Source: Pseudoroseomonas aestuarii
GTDB lineage: Bacteria > Pseudomonadota > Alphaproteobacteria > Acetobacterales > Acetobacteraceae
Length of the DNA stretch: 64,000 nucleotides
Reading direction: 5' to 3'
NCBI RefSeq assembly: GCF_042651065.1
Contig: NZ_JBHSCH010000001.1
Location: forward strand, 124,001-188,000
Positions 30,646-40,453 of this stretch are shown here, piece by piece. The notes under the pieces are model-generated. The model did no database searches. It was given only the letters and a program-made list of their open reading frames with translations, and was not told the origin of the DNA. Position 1 is the first letter of the stretch. Each line of letters begins with the position of its first letter. The position numbers were made by a program, and so were the translations under genes.

Positions 30646-33644
30646 CCAGTTCCTCCTGCGAGCTGGCCGAGGCGGCGCTCGAAAATGTCGCGCACCTGCT
30701 CGGCCTGGATGCGCATCTGCTGGCGGAAGGCCGGAAGGTCAACCGCGCCCGCATCGGCGCCCGCATCGACGCCCGCCTGGCCCAGCAGCGGCGCCGTGGC
30801 GCGCAGCAGGGCGGCGGCGGTGGGGGCGGGCAGCGCCTCCTGCCGCCAGCGGCCGAGCGTCAGCCGCAGCAGGCCGAGGGTGGTGCGCCACAGCCGGTCG
30901 GCGGCGATCAGCGTCTCCGCCTCCGCCGCCGGCAGCAGCCGGGCGCGGGCGAGGTTGGCCAGGGCCAGCCGCGTGGTGGGCGCCAGCACCTTCGGCTGGC
31001 GCGCCGCATGGGCGAGCTGCAGCGCCTGGGCGATGAACTCCACCTCCACCATGCCGCCCGGCATGGCCTTGATGTCCCACGGGCCGTCCACCGGCAGGTC
31101 GCGCAGCATGCGGGCGCGCATCGCCACCGCGTCGGCGATCGCGGTCTCGCCCGCATGGGCGATGATGGCGCCGCGCACCGCCTGCCCGATGCGCCGCCGC
31201 AGCGCCGGCGGCCCCGCCACGCAACGGGCGCGGGTGAGCGCCATGCGCTCCCAGGTCCAGGCGCTCTCGGCATGGTAGCGGGTGAAGGCGGAGAGCGAGG
31301 TGGCCACCGGCCCCTTGTTGCCCGAGGGGCGCAGCCGCATGTCCGCCTCGTAGAGCTTGCCCTCCGCGCCGGGGGCGGTGATGGCGCCGATCACCTGCTG
31401 CGCCAGCCGGCTGAAATAGACGCTGGGCGGCAGGGAACGCGGCCCGCCGCGGCTTTCCTCGGCATCCTCCGGGTGGTCGTAGATCAGCACCAGGTCGAGG
31501 TCGGAGCCCGGCAGCATCTCCTGCCCGCCCAGCTTGCCCAGCGCCACCACCGCCAGCGCGCCGCCGCGCACCTTGCCGAAGCGGGCGGCGAATTCCCGCG
31601 CGACATGCGGCAGCAGGGCGCCGATGGCGGCATCCGCCAGGGCGCTGCGCGCGGCGCCGGCGGCATCGGCGTCGAGCACGCCCTCCAGCGCCGCGGCATC
31701 GATCTCGAACTTGCCTTCGGTCACCATGCGGCGGGCGCCGTCCAGCGCCTCCTCGAAGTGGCGCGCCTGCTTCAGCAGGGCGGGCAGCACGGCGGCGGCG
31801 GCGCCGGGGTCGTCGCCGCCGCCGCCGGCCAGCAACCCGTCGAGCGAGGCGGGGTTGTTGGCGAGATGGTTGGCCAGCGCCGGCGCCGCGCCGAGAATGC
31901 CCGCCACGCGCCGCAAGAGTGCCGGGTTGCGATGGAACAGCGACAGCATCTGCACCCCGGCCGCCATGCGCGAGAGCACGGTGTCGAACCGCGCCAGCGC
32001 CGCGTCCGGCTCGCGCTGCGCGGCGAAGGCGGCGAGCAGCGTCGGCATCAGCTGGGTCAGCAGCTCGCGCGCCCGCTCGCTGCGGGTGGCGCGCAGCCGG
32101 CCGTGGTGCCAGCCGCGCACCATTCCGGCCACCTGCGCGGGCTGCGCGTAGCCCATGGCGGAGAGGGTGGCGAGGGTCTCCGGGTCGTCCTGCGCGCCGG
32201 TGAAGACGAGGCTGCCGCCGGCCCCCTCCGCGCCCGTGTCGTGGCTGAGCGCCGGCTCGCGCTCGAACATCTGTGCGTAGTGCTGCTCCACCCGGTTGAG
32301 GTGGCCGGTGAGGGTGGCGGCGAAGCTGGGCGTGTCGGCGAAGCCCATGAAGCTGGCGATGCGCGCCAGCCCCTCCTCATCCTCCGGCAGGCGCTGGGTC
32401 TGGCGGTCCGCCACCATCTGCAGCCGGTGCTCGACGTCGCGCAGGAAGACATAGGCATCGGCGAGGTCAGCCGCGGCGCGGCGTTCGATGCGCCCGGCCG
32501 CGGCCAGCGCCGCCAGCGCGCCGAGGGTGGTGGGGTCGCGCAGGCCGGGGTCGCGCCCGGCCCAGATCAGCTGCAGCACCTGGGTGGTGAACTCGATCTC
32601 GCGGATGCCGCCGCGGCCGAGCTTCACGTCGTGCCCGGCCACGCGCACCTCCGCATGCGCGCCGCGCGCGCCATGCGCCACGTGGATCTGCCGCTTGATC
32701 GAATGGATGTCGGCGATCATCGCGAAGTCGAGGTGGCGGCGCCAGACGAAGGGGCGGATCTCGCTCAGGAAGTGCTCGCCCAGCGCCCGGTCGCCGCCGA
32801 CCGGCCGGGCCTTGATCATCGCCGCCCGCTCCCAGTTCTGGCCGAGCGATTCGTAGTAGGAGATGGCGGTGGCGATGTTGACGGCGAGCGGCGTGGCCGC
32901 CGGGTCCGGGCGCAGCCGCAGGTCGGTGCGGAAGACGTAGCCGCCCGCCGTGCGCTCCTCCATCAGCTTCACCAGGTCGCGGGCGATGCGGACATAGAGG
33001 CCGCCGGCACGCTCGGCGTTGCAGGCGGCGGCCATGGGGTCGTAGAGGACCATCAGGTCGATATCGGAGGAGTAGTTGAGTTCGCCGCCGCCCAGCTTGC
33101 CCATGCCCAGGATGACCAGCCCCGAGCCGCGCGCCACCCCGCGCGAATCGCGGGCCCCCGCGCGCGGCAGACGCAACTCCCCACGCCCGGCCGCCTCGCG
33201 GAGCAGATGCGCGCAGGCATAGTCGATCGCCGCCTCCGCCAGGGTGGAGAGCGCGCCCGTCACCCGGTCCAGCGGCCATTGCCCGGCCAGGTCGGCGGCG
33301 GCGATGATCAGCGCCGCCTGCCGCTTGGCTTGGCGCAGCAGCGCCGCCACGGCCGGGCGCGCCGCATCCGGGTCGGCGCGGCCGAGCGGGTCCAGCGCCA
33401 GGGCGAAGGCGTCGTCCGGCCCGCGCTCGGCATAGCGCAGCAGGGTGGCGCTCTCCCGCTCGGCCAGCTCGGCCAGATAGGGGCTGTGGCCGCCCAGCGC
33501 CGCCAGCAGGGCGGTGCCGGCCGGGGTGGCGGCATAGGCCCGCTCGGCCGCGCCGCGTTCGGCGAAGGCCTCCAGCAGCCGTTGCGCGGCCATCCGGTCG
33601 TGCGGGGCGGGCAGGGTTCGGGCGGGGAGAGTCGCGGGGCGCAT
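30642..33644 (-). CDS. glnE: glutamine synthetase adenylyltransferase/adenylyl-removing enzyme
   Basis: A 1000-residue bifunctional enzyme that adds AMP to and removes it from glutamine synthetase in response to PII. Two nucleotidyltransferase domains are visible: the N-terminal adenylyl-removing site GMGKLGGGELNYSSDIDLMV (about 180-199) and the C-terminal adenylyl-transferring site LGKLGGQEMLPGSDLDLVLIYD (about 700-722). Both Asp pairs are intact. The length is normal. It overlaps bcp by 4 bases and is divergent from the AsmA-like gene with only 17 bases between starts. Confidence 0.95.
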   Translation of the reverse strand: MRPATLPARTLPAPHDRMAAQRLLEAFAERGAAERAYAATPAGTALLAALGGHSPYLAELAERESATLLRYAERGPDDAFALALDPLGRADPDAARPAVAALLRQAKRQAALIIAAADLAGQWPLDRVTGALSTLAEAAIDYACAHLLREAAGRGELRLPRAGARDSRGVARGSGLVILGMGKLGGGELNYSSDIDLMVLYDPMAAACNAERAGGLYVRIARDLVKLMEERTAGGYVFRTDLRLRPDPAATPLAVNIATAISYYESLGQNWERAAMIKARPVGGDRALGEHFLSEIRPFVWRRHLDFAMIADIHSIKRQIHVAHGARGAHAEVRVAGHDVKLGRGGIREIEFTTQVLQLIWAGRDPGLRDPTTLGALAALAAAGRIERRAAADLADAYVFLRDVEHRLQMVADRQTQRLPEDEEGLARIASFMGFADTPSFAATLTGHLNRVEQHYAQMFEREPALSHDTGAEGAGGSLVFTGAQDDPETLATLSAMGYAQPAQVAGMVRGWHHGRLRATRSERARELLTQLMPTLLAAFAAQREPDAALARFDTVLSRMAAGVQMLSLFHRNPALLRRVAGILGAAPALANHLANNPASLDGLLAGGGGDDPGAAAAVLPALLKQARHFEEALDGARRMVTEGKFEIDAAALEGVLDADAAGAARSALADAAIGALLPHVAREFAARFGKVRGGALAVVALGKLGGQEMLPGSDLDLVLIYDHPEDAEESRGGPRSLPPSVYFSRLAQQVIGAITAPGAEGKLYEADMRLRPSGNKGPVATSLSAFTRYHAESAWTWERMALTRARCVAGPPALRRRIGQAVRGAIIAHAGETAIADAVAMRARMLRDLPVDGPWDIKAMPGGMVEVEFIAQALQLAHAARQPKVLAPTTRLALANLARARLLPAAEAETLIAADRLWRTTLGLLRLTLGRWRQEALPAPTAAALLRATAPLLGQAGVDAGADAGAVDLPAFRQQMRIQAEQVRDIFERRLGQLAGGTG

Positions 33645-33661
33645 GGCAGGAGAGCCAACCC

Positions 33662-36600
33662 ATGCGCCGGCTGAGCGGTCAAGCCCTGCGTTGCTGCGGC
33701 TGGCTCGGCGGCTGGCTGGGCCGCACCCTGTTGGCGCTGCTGCTGGTCTCGGGCCTCGGCCTCGCGGCGCTGTCCTGGCGGCTGTCGCAGGGGCCGCTGC
33801 ACCTGCCCGTGCTGGCCTCGGTGCTGGAGGACATGGCGCCGCGGCTGGGGCTGGAGGAGGCGCTGGAGGTGGAGGATGTCGCCATCGCCTGGTCCGGCTT
33901 CCGGCAGGCGGACCGCTCTCCGCTGGAGTTGCGGATCAGCGGCGTGCGGCTGCGCGACGCCGCGGGCGCGGTGCGGCAGGAGCTGCCGGATGCCACCGTG
34001 ACCCTGGCCTTCGGCGAGCTGCTGCGCGGCACGGTGATGCCGTTGCGCATCGCCGTGCAGAAGCCGAACGTGGTGCTGGAGCGCGCCGCGGATGGCAGCG
34101 TCACCCTGGCCCTCGGCCGCACCCCGCCGCAGCCCTCGCCCGAGGCGCCGGCCACCCCCTCCGCCGAGGGCGGCGATGTGCTGCGCGGCCTGATCGGGCC
34201 GGAGGCGGAGGACACGCCACTCGGCGCGCTGCGGCGGCTGGACCTCGCCGATGGGCGCCTGACCATCCTCGACCGCCAGCTGAACCTGGTCTGGCGGCTG
34301 GAGGCGGTGAATCTGGCGCTGCGCCGCCTGCCGGGCGGCGGGGCGGAGGGCGAGGGCAGCGCCGCGCTGCGCCTGCCGGATCATGGCGCGCCGCTGCCGG
34401 TGCGCCTCGCCGGCCGGGTGGAGGGCGCCCTGGAGCGGCTGGAGGGCAGCCTGTCCCTGCCGGCGCTGGAGCCGGCCCGCATCGCCCGGCTGATGCCCGC
34501 CCTGGCGCCGCTGGCGCTGTTCGACGCGCCGGCCTCGCTCGAGATCTCCGGCCGGCTGGACGGGCGGCAGGCAGGCGCCCTGCCGCAGCTTGACCTGAAG
34601 CTGGAGGCGGGGCCGGGCGGCATCGTCCATGCCGGGCGGCGCATCGCCTTCGCCGGCCTGTCGCTGGCGGCGGAAGGCAACCCGGCGGCGCTGGAGCTGC
34701 GCCGGCTGCGCCTCGCCCTGCCGGCGGTGGCGCGGGAGAACGGCACCGCCACGCCGGCGCCGCCGGTGATCGAGGCCAGCGGCCAGGCACGGCTGGAGGG
34801 CGGGCGCTGGCGCGCCGGGCTGGACCTCTCCCTGGCCACGCTCGCCGCCGCCGATCTCGGCGCCTACTGGCCGGAAGGGGTGGTCCCCGGCGCCCGGAAG
34901 TGGGTGGTGGAGAACGTCACCGGCGGTGCCTTCCAAGGTGGCCGGTTCGCGCTTGCCGCCGAGGCGGCGGCCGATCTTTCGGGGCTGCGCGTCACCGCGC
35001 TGGACGGCACGCTGGGGCTGGAGCAGGGGGTGGTGCACTGGCTGCGCCCCATCCCGCCGCTCGAGGGGGTGGCGGCCACGGCGCGCTTCGGCCTGAAGGA
35101 GATCCGCATCGAGGCCGCCACGGCGCGGCAATCGGGCACGGCGCTGAACAGCCCGGGCGCGGTGATCCGCTTCCACGGGCTGGACGGCAGCCAGGAGCAG
35201 GCCGAGATCGAGGCGAAGCTGCGCGGCCCGGTGCCGGAGGTCGTGGCGCTGATCCGCCACCCGCGGCTGAAGCTGTTCGAGAAGCGGCCGCTCGACCTGA
35301 AGGAGCCGGGCGGCCAGATGGAGGGCACGCTGCGCCTGGCCTTCCCGCTGCTGGAGGACATTCCCTCCGAGGTGCTGCGGGTGCAGGTGCAGGCGAGGCT
35401 GACCCAGTTGCGCCTGGCCGATGTGGTGCTGGGCAAGCGGCTGGAACGCGGCACCGCCGAACTCAGCGTGACCAACGCCATGCTGAAGGCCAGCGGCAAC
35501 GCGCAGCTCGACGGCATTCCCACCCAGCTCAGCGTGGAGATGGATTTCCGCCCCGGCCCCGCCACCCAGGTGGTCGAGCGCATCCGCGCCGAGGCGAGGC
35601 CGGATGCCGCCCGCATCGCCGATTTCGGGCTGGACCTGGAGGGCTTCGTGGCCGGCCCGGTCGGCGTGCAGGCGGTGATGGAGAAGCGCCGCGCCGGCGA
35701 CATGCGCGTCAGCATCAATGGCGACCTGCGCGAGAGCCGCATGACGCTCACCCCCTTCGCCTGGAGCAAGCCGCCCGGCCAGCCCGCCACCGCCCAGGCC
35801 GAGCTGCGGGTGGAGGGGGAATCGCTGCGGGCGGTGGAGAGCTTCCGCGTCACCGCGCCCTCGCTCTCGGCGCGGGGGCGGGTGGGCTTCGCCGCCGCCA
35901 GCCGGCCGGAGCGGGTGGATGTGACGGAAGCCGCCATCTTCGCCGGCCGCTTCGCCGCGCAGGCCTGGCCCCCGGCGCGGCCCGGCACGCCCTGGCGCTT
36001 CCGCCTGGAGGGGCCGGTGCTGGACCTCGGCCCGGCGCTGGCCGCGCAGGACGCCGCCGGTGGCGACGCGGCCGGCGGCGACGGCCCGCCCGTGGCGGTG
36101 GAAGGCCGGTTCGACCAGGTGCGGCTGGGCGAGGGGCGCGTACTGGCCGGTGTCTCCGGCCGTGCGCTGGCCGATGCACGCGGCGTGCTGCGCGAGGCCC
36201 GCTTCACCGGCCAGACCGGCCCGGGCGGCGGCTTCGACGTGGCGGTGACGCCGGATGGCGCGGGCCGCGCCCTGCGCCTGCACGCCGAGAATGCCGGCGA
36301 CCTGCTGCGCGCCTTCGACGTGCTGCGCACCGTGCAGGGCGGGCGGCTGGCGGTCACCGGCCGCTGGCCGGGCAACGCCCCGGGAGCGACGCTCGGCGGC
36401 ACGGCGGAGATGGAGAATTTCTCTGTCAGCGAGGCGGAGGGGATCGGCAAGCTGCTGCAGGCACTCACCGTCTATGGCGTGTTCGACGCGGTGCGCGGCC
36501 CGGGCCTCAGCTTCTCCCGCATGGTGGCGCCGTTCCGGCTGACGCCGGAGACGCTGTTCGTGCAGGAGGCGCGCGCCTTCTCCGCCTCGCTCGGCGTCAC

Positions 36601-36889
36601 GGCGAAGGGCAGCATCCCGCGGCATGGCGGCGCGATCGATCTGGAGGGCACCATCGTGCCCGCCTATGTCCTCAACTCGCTGCTGGGGCAGATCCCGCTG
36701 CTCGGGCGGCTGTTCAGCCCGGAGCAGGGAGGCGGGCTGTTCGCCGCCACCTGGCGGATGCGCGGGCCGGTGCAGGACCCCGCCGTCTCGGTGAACCCGC
36801 TGGCGGCGCTGACGCCGGGCTTCCTGCGCGGGCTGTTCGGTGGCGGCGCCGCGCCGGGGCAGCAGCCAGCGCCACCCGCGGAACGCTGA
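33662..36889 (+). CDS. large AsmA-like/DUF3971 envelope protein (YhdP/TamB-type)
   Basis: A 1075-residue protein anchored by one N-terminal helix (residues 17-40); the rest is predicted periplasmic and beta-rich. It has a DUF3971 region in the middle and an AsmA-like C-terminal domain ending IPLLGRLFSPEQGGGLFAATWRMRGPVQDPAVSVNPL. Proteins of this class form long hydrophobic grooves that carry phospholipids between the membranes. AGGAGA precedes the ATG. Its start is 17 bases from the divergent glnE start, so the two share a very compact promoter region. Confidence 0.85.
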   Translation: MRRLSGQALRCCGWLGGWLGRTLLALLLVSGLGLAALSWRLSQGPLHLPVLASVLEDMAPRLGLEEALEVEDVAIAWSGFRQADRSPLELRISGVRLRDAAGAVRQELPDATVTLAFGELLRGTVMPLRIAVQKPNVVLERAADGSVTLALGRTPPQPSPEAPATPSAEGGDVLRGLIGPEAEDTPLGALRRLDLADGRLTILDRQLNLVWRLEAVNLALRRLPGGGAEGEGSAALRLPDHGAPLPVRLAGRVEGALERLEGSLSLPALEPARIARLMPALAPLALFDAPASLEISGRLDGRQAGALPQLDLKLEAGPGGIVHAGRRIAFAGLSLAAEGNPAALELRRLRLALPAVARENGTATPAPPVIEASGQARLEGGRWRAGLDLSLATLAAADLGAYWPEGVVPGARKWVVENVTGGAFQGGRFALAAEAAADLSGLRVTALDGTLGLEQGVVHWLRPIPPLEGVAATARFGLKEIRIEAATARQSGTALNSPGAVIRFHGLDGSQEQAEIEAKLRGPVPEVVALIRHPRLKLFEKRPLDLKEPGGQMEGTLRLAFPLLEDIPSEVLRVQVQARLTQLRLADVVLGKRLERGTAELSVTNAMLKASGNAQLDGIPTQLSVEMDFRPGPATQVVERIRAEARPDAARIADFGLDLEGFVAGPVGVQAVMEKRRAGDMRVSINGDLRESRMTLTPFAWSKPPGQPATAQAELRVEGESLRAVESFRVTAPSLSARGRVGFAAASRPERVDVTEAAIFAGRFAAQAWPPARPGTPWRFRLEGPVLDLGPALAAQDAAGGDAAGGDGPPVAVEGRFDQVRLGEGRVLAGVSGRALADARGVLREARFTGQTGPGGGFDVAVTPDGAGRALRLHAENAGDLLRAFDVLRTVQGGRLAVTGRWPGNAPGATLGGTAEMENFSVSEAEGIGKLLQALTVYGVFDAVRGPGLSFSRMVAPFRLTPETLFVQEARAFSASLGVTAKGSIPRHGGAIDLEGTIVPAYVLNSLLGQIPLLGRLFSPEQGGGLFAATWRMRGPVQDPAVSVNPLAALTPGFLRGLFGGGAAPGQQPAPPAER

Positions 36890-36890
36890 C

Positions 36891-36918
36891 GCGGAACCCG
36901 GCGCGGGCCGGGTTCCGC
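36891..36918. terminator. bidirectional hairpin between convergent genes
   Basis: A perfect 11-bp stem GCGGAACCCGG/CCGGGTTCCGC with a 6-base loop occupies almost all of the 34 bases between the AsmA-like gene and tyrS. It has no T-run. Confidence 0.65.
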
Positions 36919-36923
36919 ACCGG

Positions 36924-38171
36924 TCAGGCGGCCGGGCGCACCAGCACGTGGCGCTTGCGGCCGGCGGAGAGCTTGGCCGCGCCGTCGCGCAGATCGGCCG
37001 CCGAAACCTCCAGCGCCTCGTCGGTGATGGCGGCGTCGTTCAGCCGCAGCCCGCCCTGGCGGATCAGCCGGCGCGCCTCGCCCTTGCTGGCGGCGAAGCC
37101 CGCCTGCACGGCGAGGTCGATTGCCGGCGCCGGCAGGGGGGCGGCGATGGAGGGCAGCGTCTCGGCCGCCTGGCCCTCCTCGAAGGCGCGGCGCGCCGTC
37201 TCGGCGGCAAGCGTGGCGGCTTCCCGCCCGTGCAGCAGGGCGGTGGCCTCGGTGGCCAGGATCTTCTTGGCCTCGTTCACATCCGAGCCGGCCAGCGCGC
37301 CGAGGCGGCGCACCTCCTCCATCGGCAGCTCGGTGAACAGCGCCAGGAAACGGCCGACATCCGCGTCCTCCGTGTTGCGCCAGAACTGCCAGTAATCGTA
37401 GGGCGCGAGGCGGTCGGGGTTCAGCCACACGGCGCCGCCGGCGGTCTTGCCCATCTTGGTGCCGGAGGCGGTGGTGAGCAGCGGCGTGGTCAGGCCGAAC
37501 ACCTCGGCGCCGTCGCAGCGCCGGTTCAGCTCCACCCCCATGATGATGTTGCCCCACTGGTCGGAGCCGCCCATCTGCAGCGCCACCCCGTGCCGCCGCC
37601 GCAGCTCCAGGAAGTCGTAGGACTGCAGCAGCATGTAGTTGAACTCGAGGAAGGAGAGCGGCTGCTCGCGGTCCAGCCGCAGCTTCACGCTGTCCATCGT
37701 CAGCATGCGGTTGACGCTGAAGTGGCGGCCGATGTCGCGCAGGAAGGGGATGTAGAGGAGCTGGTCCAGCCAGTCCTTGTTGTCCACCATCATCGCATCC
37801 GTCGGGCCCTCGCCGAAGGACAGGAAGGCGGCGAAGGTCTTGCGGATGCCGGCCTTGTTGACCTCGATCTGCTCGTCGGTCAGCAGCGGGCGGGCCTCGT
37901 CGCGGAAGGAGGGGTCGCCGATGCGGGTGGTGCCGCCGCCGAGCAGCGCCACCGGGCGGTGCCCGGTCTTCTGCAGCAGCCGCAGCATCATGATCGAGAG
38001 CAGGTGGCCGACATGCAGGCTGTCAGCCGTGCAGTCGAAGCCGACATAGGCGGGAAGCGGCCCCTGCTTCATGCGCGCGGCCATCGCCGCCTCGTCCGTC
38101 ACCTGGTGGATGTAGCCGCGCTCGCGCGCGACATGCAGGAACTCGTCCATCGTCGCCTTTGTCCGCTTCAT
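36924..38171 (-). CDS. tyrS: tyrosyl-tRNA synthetase
   Basis: A 415-residue class I aminoacyl-tRNA synthetase. The HIGH-type motif is HVGHL in GFDCTADSLHVGHLLSI (about residues 44-60); the KMSKS-type loop is KMGKT (about 236-240); the tyrosine pocket includes YDFLELRRRHGVALQMGGSDQWGN. The C-terminal S4 RNA-binding domain is at about 350-415. I chose the ATG at 38171; an in-frame ATG seven codons later is possible. It is divergent from anmK across 73 bases. Confidence 0.95.
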   Translation of the reverse strand: MKRTKATMDEFLHVARERGYIHQVTDEAAMAARMKQGPLPAYVGFDCTADSLHVGHLLSIMMLRLLQKTGHRPVALLGGGTTRIGDPSFRDEARPLLTDEQIEVNKAGIRKTFAAFLSFGEGPTDAMMVDNKDWLDQLLYIPFLRDIGRHFSVNRMLTMDSVKLRLDREQPLSFLEFNYMLLQSYDFLELRRRHGVALQMGGSDQWGNIIMGVELNRRCDGAEVFGLTTPLLTTASGTKMGKTAGGAVWLNPDRLAPYDYWQFWRNTEDADVGRFLALFTELPMEEVRRLGALAGSDVNEAKKILATEATALLHGREAATLAAETARRAFEEGQAAETLPSIAAPLPAPAIDLAVQAGFAASKGEARRLIRQGGLRLNDAAITDEALEVSAADLRDGAAKLSAGRKRHVLVRPAA

Positions 38172-38244
38172 GTCCCAGCCCGGCCCCAAGAGTTGTTCCC
38201 CGGGGGACTTCCGCTGGCGCTGCGCCCCTAGCACAGTGCGCGCC

Positions 38245-39330
38245 ATGCTGCGAACCATTGGTCTGATGAGTGGCACCTCGCTGGATGGCGTGGATGCCGC
38301 GTGGGTTGAAACCGACGGAGACCGGATCGGCCGGGTGGGGCCGAGCCTGACGCTGCCCTACGAGCCGGAGTTGCGGCGGGACCTGCGGAAGCTGCTGGAC
38401 ATGGCTGGCGACCTGCCGGCCGACGACCCCTTCCTGCTCGACTGCGAGCGGCGCGTGACGGAGCGCCACGCCGAGGCGGTGATCCGCCTCGGCCAGCCGG
38501 CCGAGCTGCTCGGCTTCCACGGCCAGACCATCCTGCATCGCCCGGCGGCGGGCCGGCCGGGCGAGGGCCGCACCTGGCAGATTGGCGATGCCGCGCTGCT
38601 GGCGCGCGCCACCGGCCTCCGCGTCGCGCATGATTTCCGCAGCGCCGACGTGGCGGCGGGCGGGCAGGGGGCGCCGCTGGTGCCGATCGTCCATGCCGTG
38701 ATGGCGGCGGACCTGCCGAAGCCGCTGGCCATCCTGAATTTGGGCGGTGTCGGCAACGTCACCTGGATCGGCGCCGACCACCGATTGGTGGCCTTCGACA
38801 CCGGCCCCGCCAACGGCCCGCTGGACGACTGGGCGCGCCGAGCCACCGGCGCCGACTATGACAAGGACGGCCGGCTGGCGCTCGCCGGGCAGCCGGATGG
38901 CGCGGTGCTGGGGCGGCTGCTGGCGCATCCCTACCTCGCCGCGCCGCCGCCCAAATCGCTGGACCGGCTGGATTTCGACCGCGCGCTGCGCGAGGCGGGC
39001 GCGGCCGAGCTCTCCCCGGCCGATGGCGCGGCGACGCTGGTGGCGTTCTGCGCCTGCGCCGTGGCGGCGGCGGGCCGGCACTTCCCCGAGCCGCCGCGGC
39101 AATGGCTGGTGGCCGGCGGCGGCCGGCGCAACCCGGCGCTGATGCGCGCCCTGGCCAGCGCCCTGGCCGAGCCGGTGCGCCCGGTGGAGGTGGCCGGCTG
39201 GGATGGCGACGCGCTGGAAGCCCAGGCCTTCGGCGTGCTGGCAGCGCGGGTGGCGAAGGGCCTGCCGCTGACCTATCCCGGCACCACCGGCACGCCGGAG
39301 CCGCTGACGGGGGGGCGCCTGACCGCCTGA
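38245..39330 (+). CDS. anmK: anhydro-N-acetylmuramic acid kinase
   Basis: A 361-residue kinase that phosphorylates and opens 1,6-anhydro-MurNAc during cell-wall recycling. The ATP-binding start GLMSGTSLDGVDAAWVE (residues 6-22) is diagnostic. FHGQTILHRP, LNLGGVGNVTWIG, FDTGPANGPLDDW and LVAGGGRRNPALM follow in family order. The start is the ATG closest to the motif. It is divergent from tyrS and converges on the cysteine desulfurase gene. Confidence 0.94.
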   Translation: MLRTIGLMSGTSLDGVDAAWVETDGDRIGRVGPSLTLPYEPELRRDLRKLLDMAGDLPADDPFLLDCERRVTERHAEAVIRLGQPAELLGFHGQTILHRPAAGRPGEGRTWQIGDAALLARATGLRVAHDFRSADVAAGGQGAPLVPIVHAVMAADLPKPLAILNLGGVGNVTWIGADHRLVAFDTGPANGPLDDWARRATGADYDKDGRLALAGQPDGAVLGRLLAHPYLAAPPPKSLDRLDFDRALREAGAAELSPADGAATLVAFCACAVAAAGRHFPEPPRQWLVAGGGRRNPALMRALASALAEPVRPVEVAGWDGDALEAQAFGVLAARVAKGLPLTYPGTTGTPEPLTGGRLTA

Positions 39331-39361
39331 CTCCGTGCCGCCCCCTCCGGGGCCGCGCGGC

Positions 39362-40453
39362 TCAGGCGCCGCGCGGCCGCAGCCGGGCGCGCATCGCCGC
39401 GTGCGCGGCGAGGAAGCGGGTGGCGGCGTCTGGTGCCGCGTTCCAGGGCAGCGAGACGCGGATGGCGCAGGCCGCGTCGGCCTCCAGCCCCATGGCGCGC
39501 AGCACCGGGCTCGGCCCCACCTTGCCCGAGGAGCAGGCGGCGCCGGAGGAAACCCGCACCCCGGCGAGATCCAGCGCGATCACCTGCGTCTCGGCGGGCA
39601 CGCCGGGCAGCACCAGGCAGGCGGTGTTGGGCAGGCGCGGCGCCGCGCCGCCCGCCACCGGCAGGCCGGCGCCGGCCTCGATGGCGTCCCGCAGCGCGGC
39701 GAGGCGCCCGGCCTCCTCCGGCTCCAGCTGCGCCGCGGCGGCGGCGAAGCCGGCGAGGGCGGGCAGTGCCTCGGTGCCGCCACGCCGGCCGCGCTCCTGC
39801 CCGCCGCCCGGCAGCAGCGCCGGAATGTCCAGCCCCGGCCGCAGCAGCAGCGCGCCGGCCCCCTTCGGCCCGCCCAGCTTGTGGGCGGAGAGGGCGAGCG
39901 AATCAGCGCCCAGCCCTTCCAGCGTCACCGGCAGGCGGCCGGCGGCCTGCACCGCGTCCACATGCAGCAGCGCGCCATGGGCGCGGCACAGCGCCGCGGC
40001 CTCGGCCAGCGGGTGCAGCACGCCGGTCTCGTTGTTGGCGGCCATCAGGCAGACCAGGGCGGGGCCGCCCGTGGCCAGGGCGGCCTCCAGCGCGGCGAGG
40101 TCCAGCGTGCCGTCCGGCCGCACGGGCAGGGTCTCCACCGCCGGCCCGGCGCGCAGGATGGCCGGGTGCTCGGTGGCGCCGGCCAGGATGCGCCGGCCGG
40201 CGCCCAGCCCGTGCAGCGCCAGGGCATTGGCCTCGGTCGCGCCGGCGGTGAAGACGAGGTCCCGCGGCCGGCCGCCGAAGCGGGCGGCGATGGTGGCGCG
40301 CGCCTGTTCCAGCAGCTGCCGCGCCGCGCGGCCCTCGGCATGGATGGAGGAGGGGTTGCCGGTCAGCTCCAGCGCCGCCAGCACGGCCTGCCGCGCCTCG
40401 GGGCGCAGCGGCTCCGTGGCGTTGGCATCCAGGTAGAGGGAGGGCGCGCTCAT
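39362..40453 (-). CDS. cysteine desulfurase (NifS/IscS-like), Rrf2-linked
   Basis: A 363-residue PLP enzyme that takes sulfur from cysteine for Fe-S clusters or tRNA thiolation. The PLP lysine is in LSAHKLGGPKG and the persulfide cysteine in SSGAACSSGKV; ATEHPAILRAGP carries the conserved His. Both catalytic residues are intact. It overlaps the upstream Rrf2 regulator by 4 bases (ATGA), so it is regulated with it. It diverges from the second desulfurase at 46306. No scaffold gene (iscU or sufB) follows; it converges on anmK. Confidence 0.9.
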   Translation of the reverse strand: MSAPSLYLDANATEPLRPEARQAVLAALELTGNPSSIHAEGRAARQLLEQARATIAARFGGRPRDLVFTAGATEANALALHGLGAGRRILAGATEHPAILRAGPAVETLPVRPDGTLDLAALEAALATGGPALVCLMAANNETGVLHPLAEAAALCRAHGALLHVDAVQAAGRLPVTLEGLGADSLALSAHKLGGPKGAGALLLRPGLDIPALLPGGGQERGRRGGTEALPALAGFAAAAAQLEPEEAGRLAALRDAIEAGAGLPVAGGAAPRLPNTACLVLPGVPAETQVIALDLAGVRVSSGAACSSGKVGPSPVLRAMGLEADAACAIRVSLPWNAAPDAATRFLAAHAAMRARLRPRGA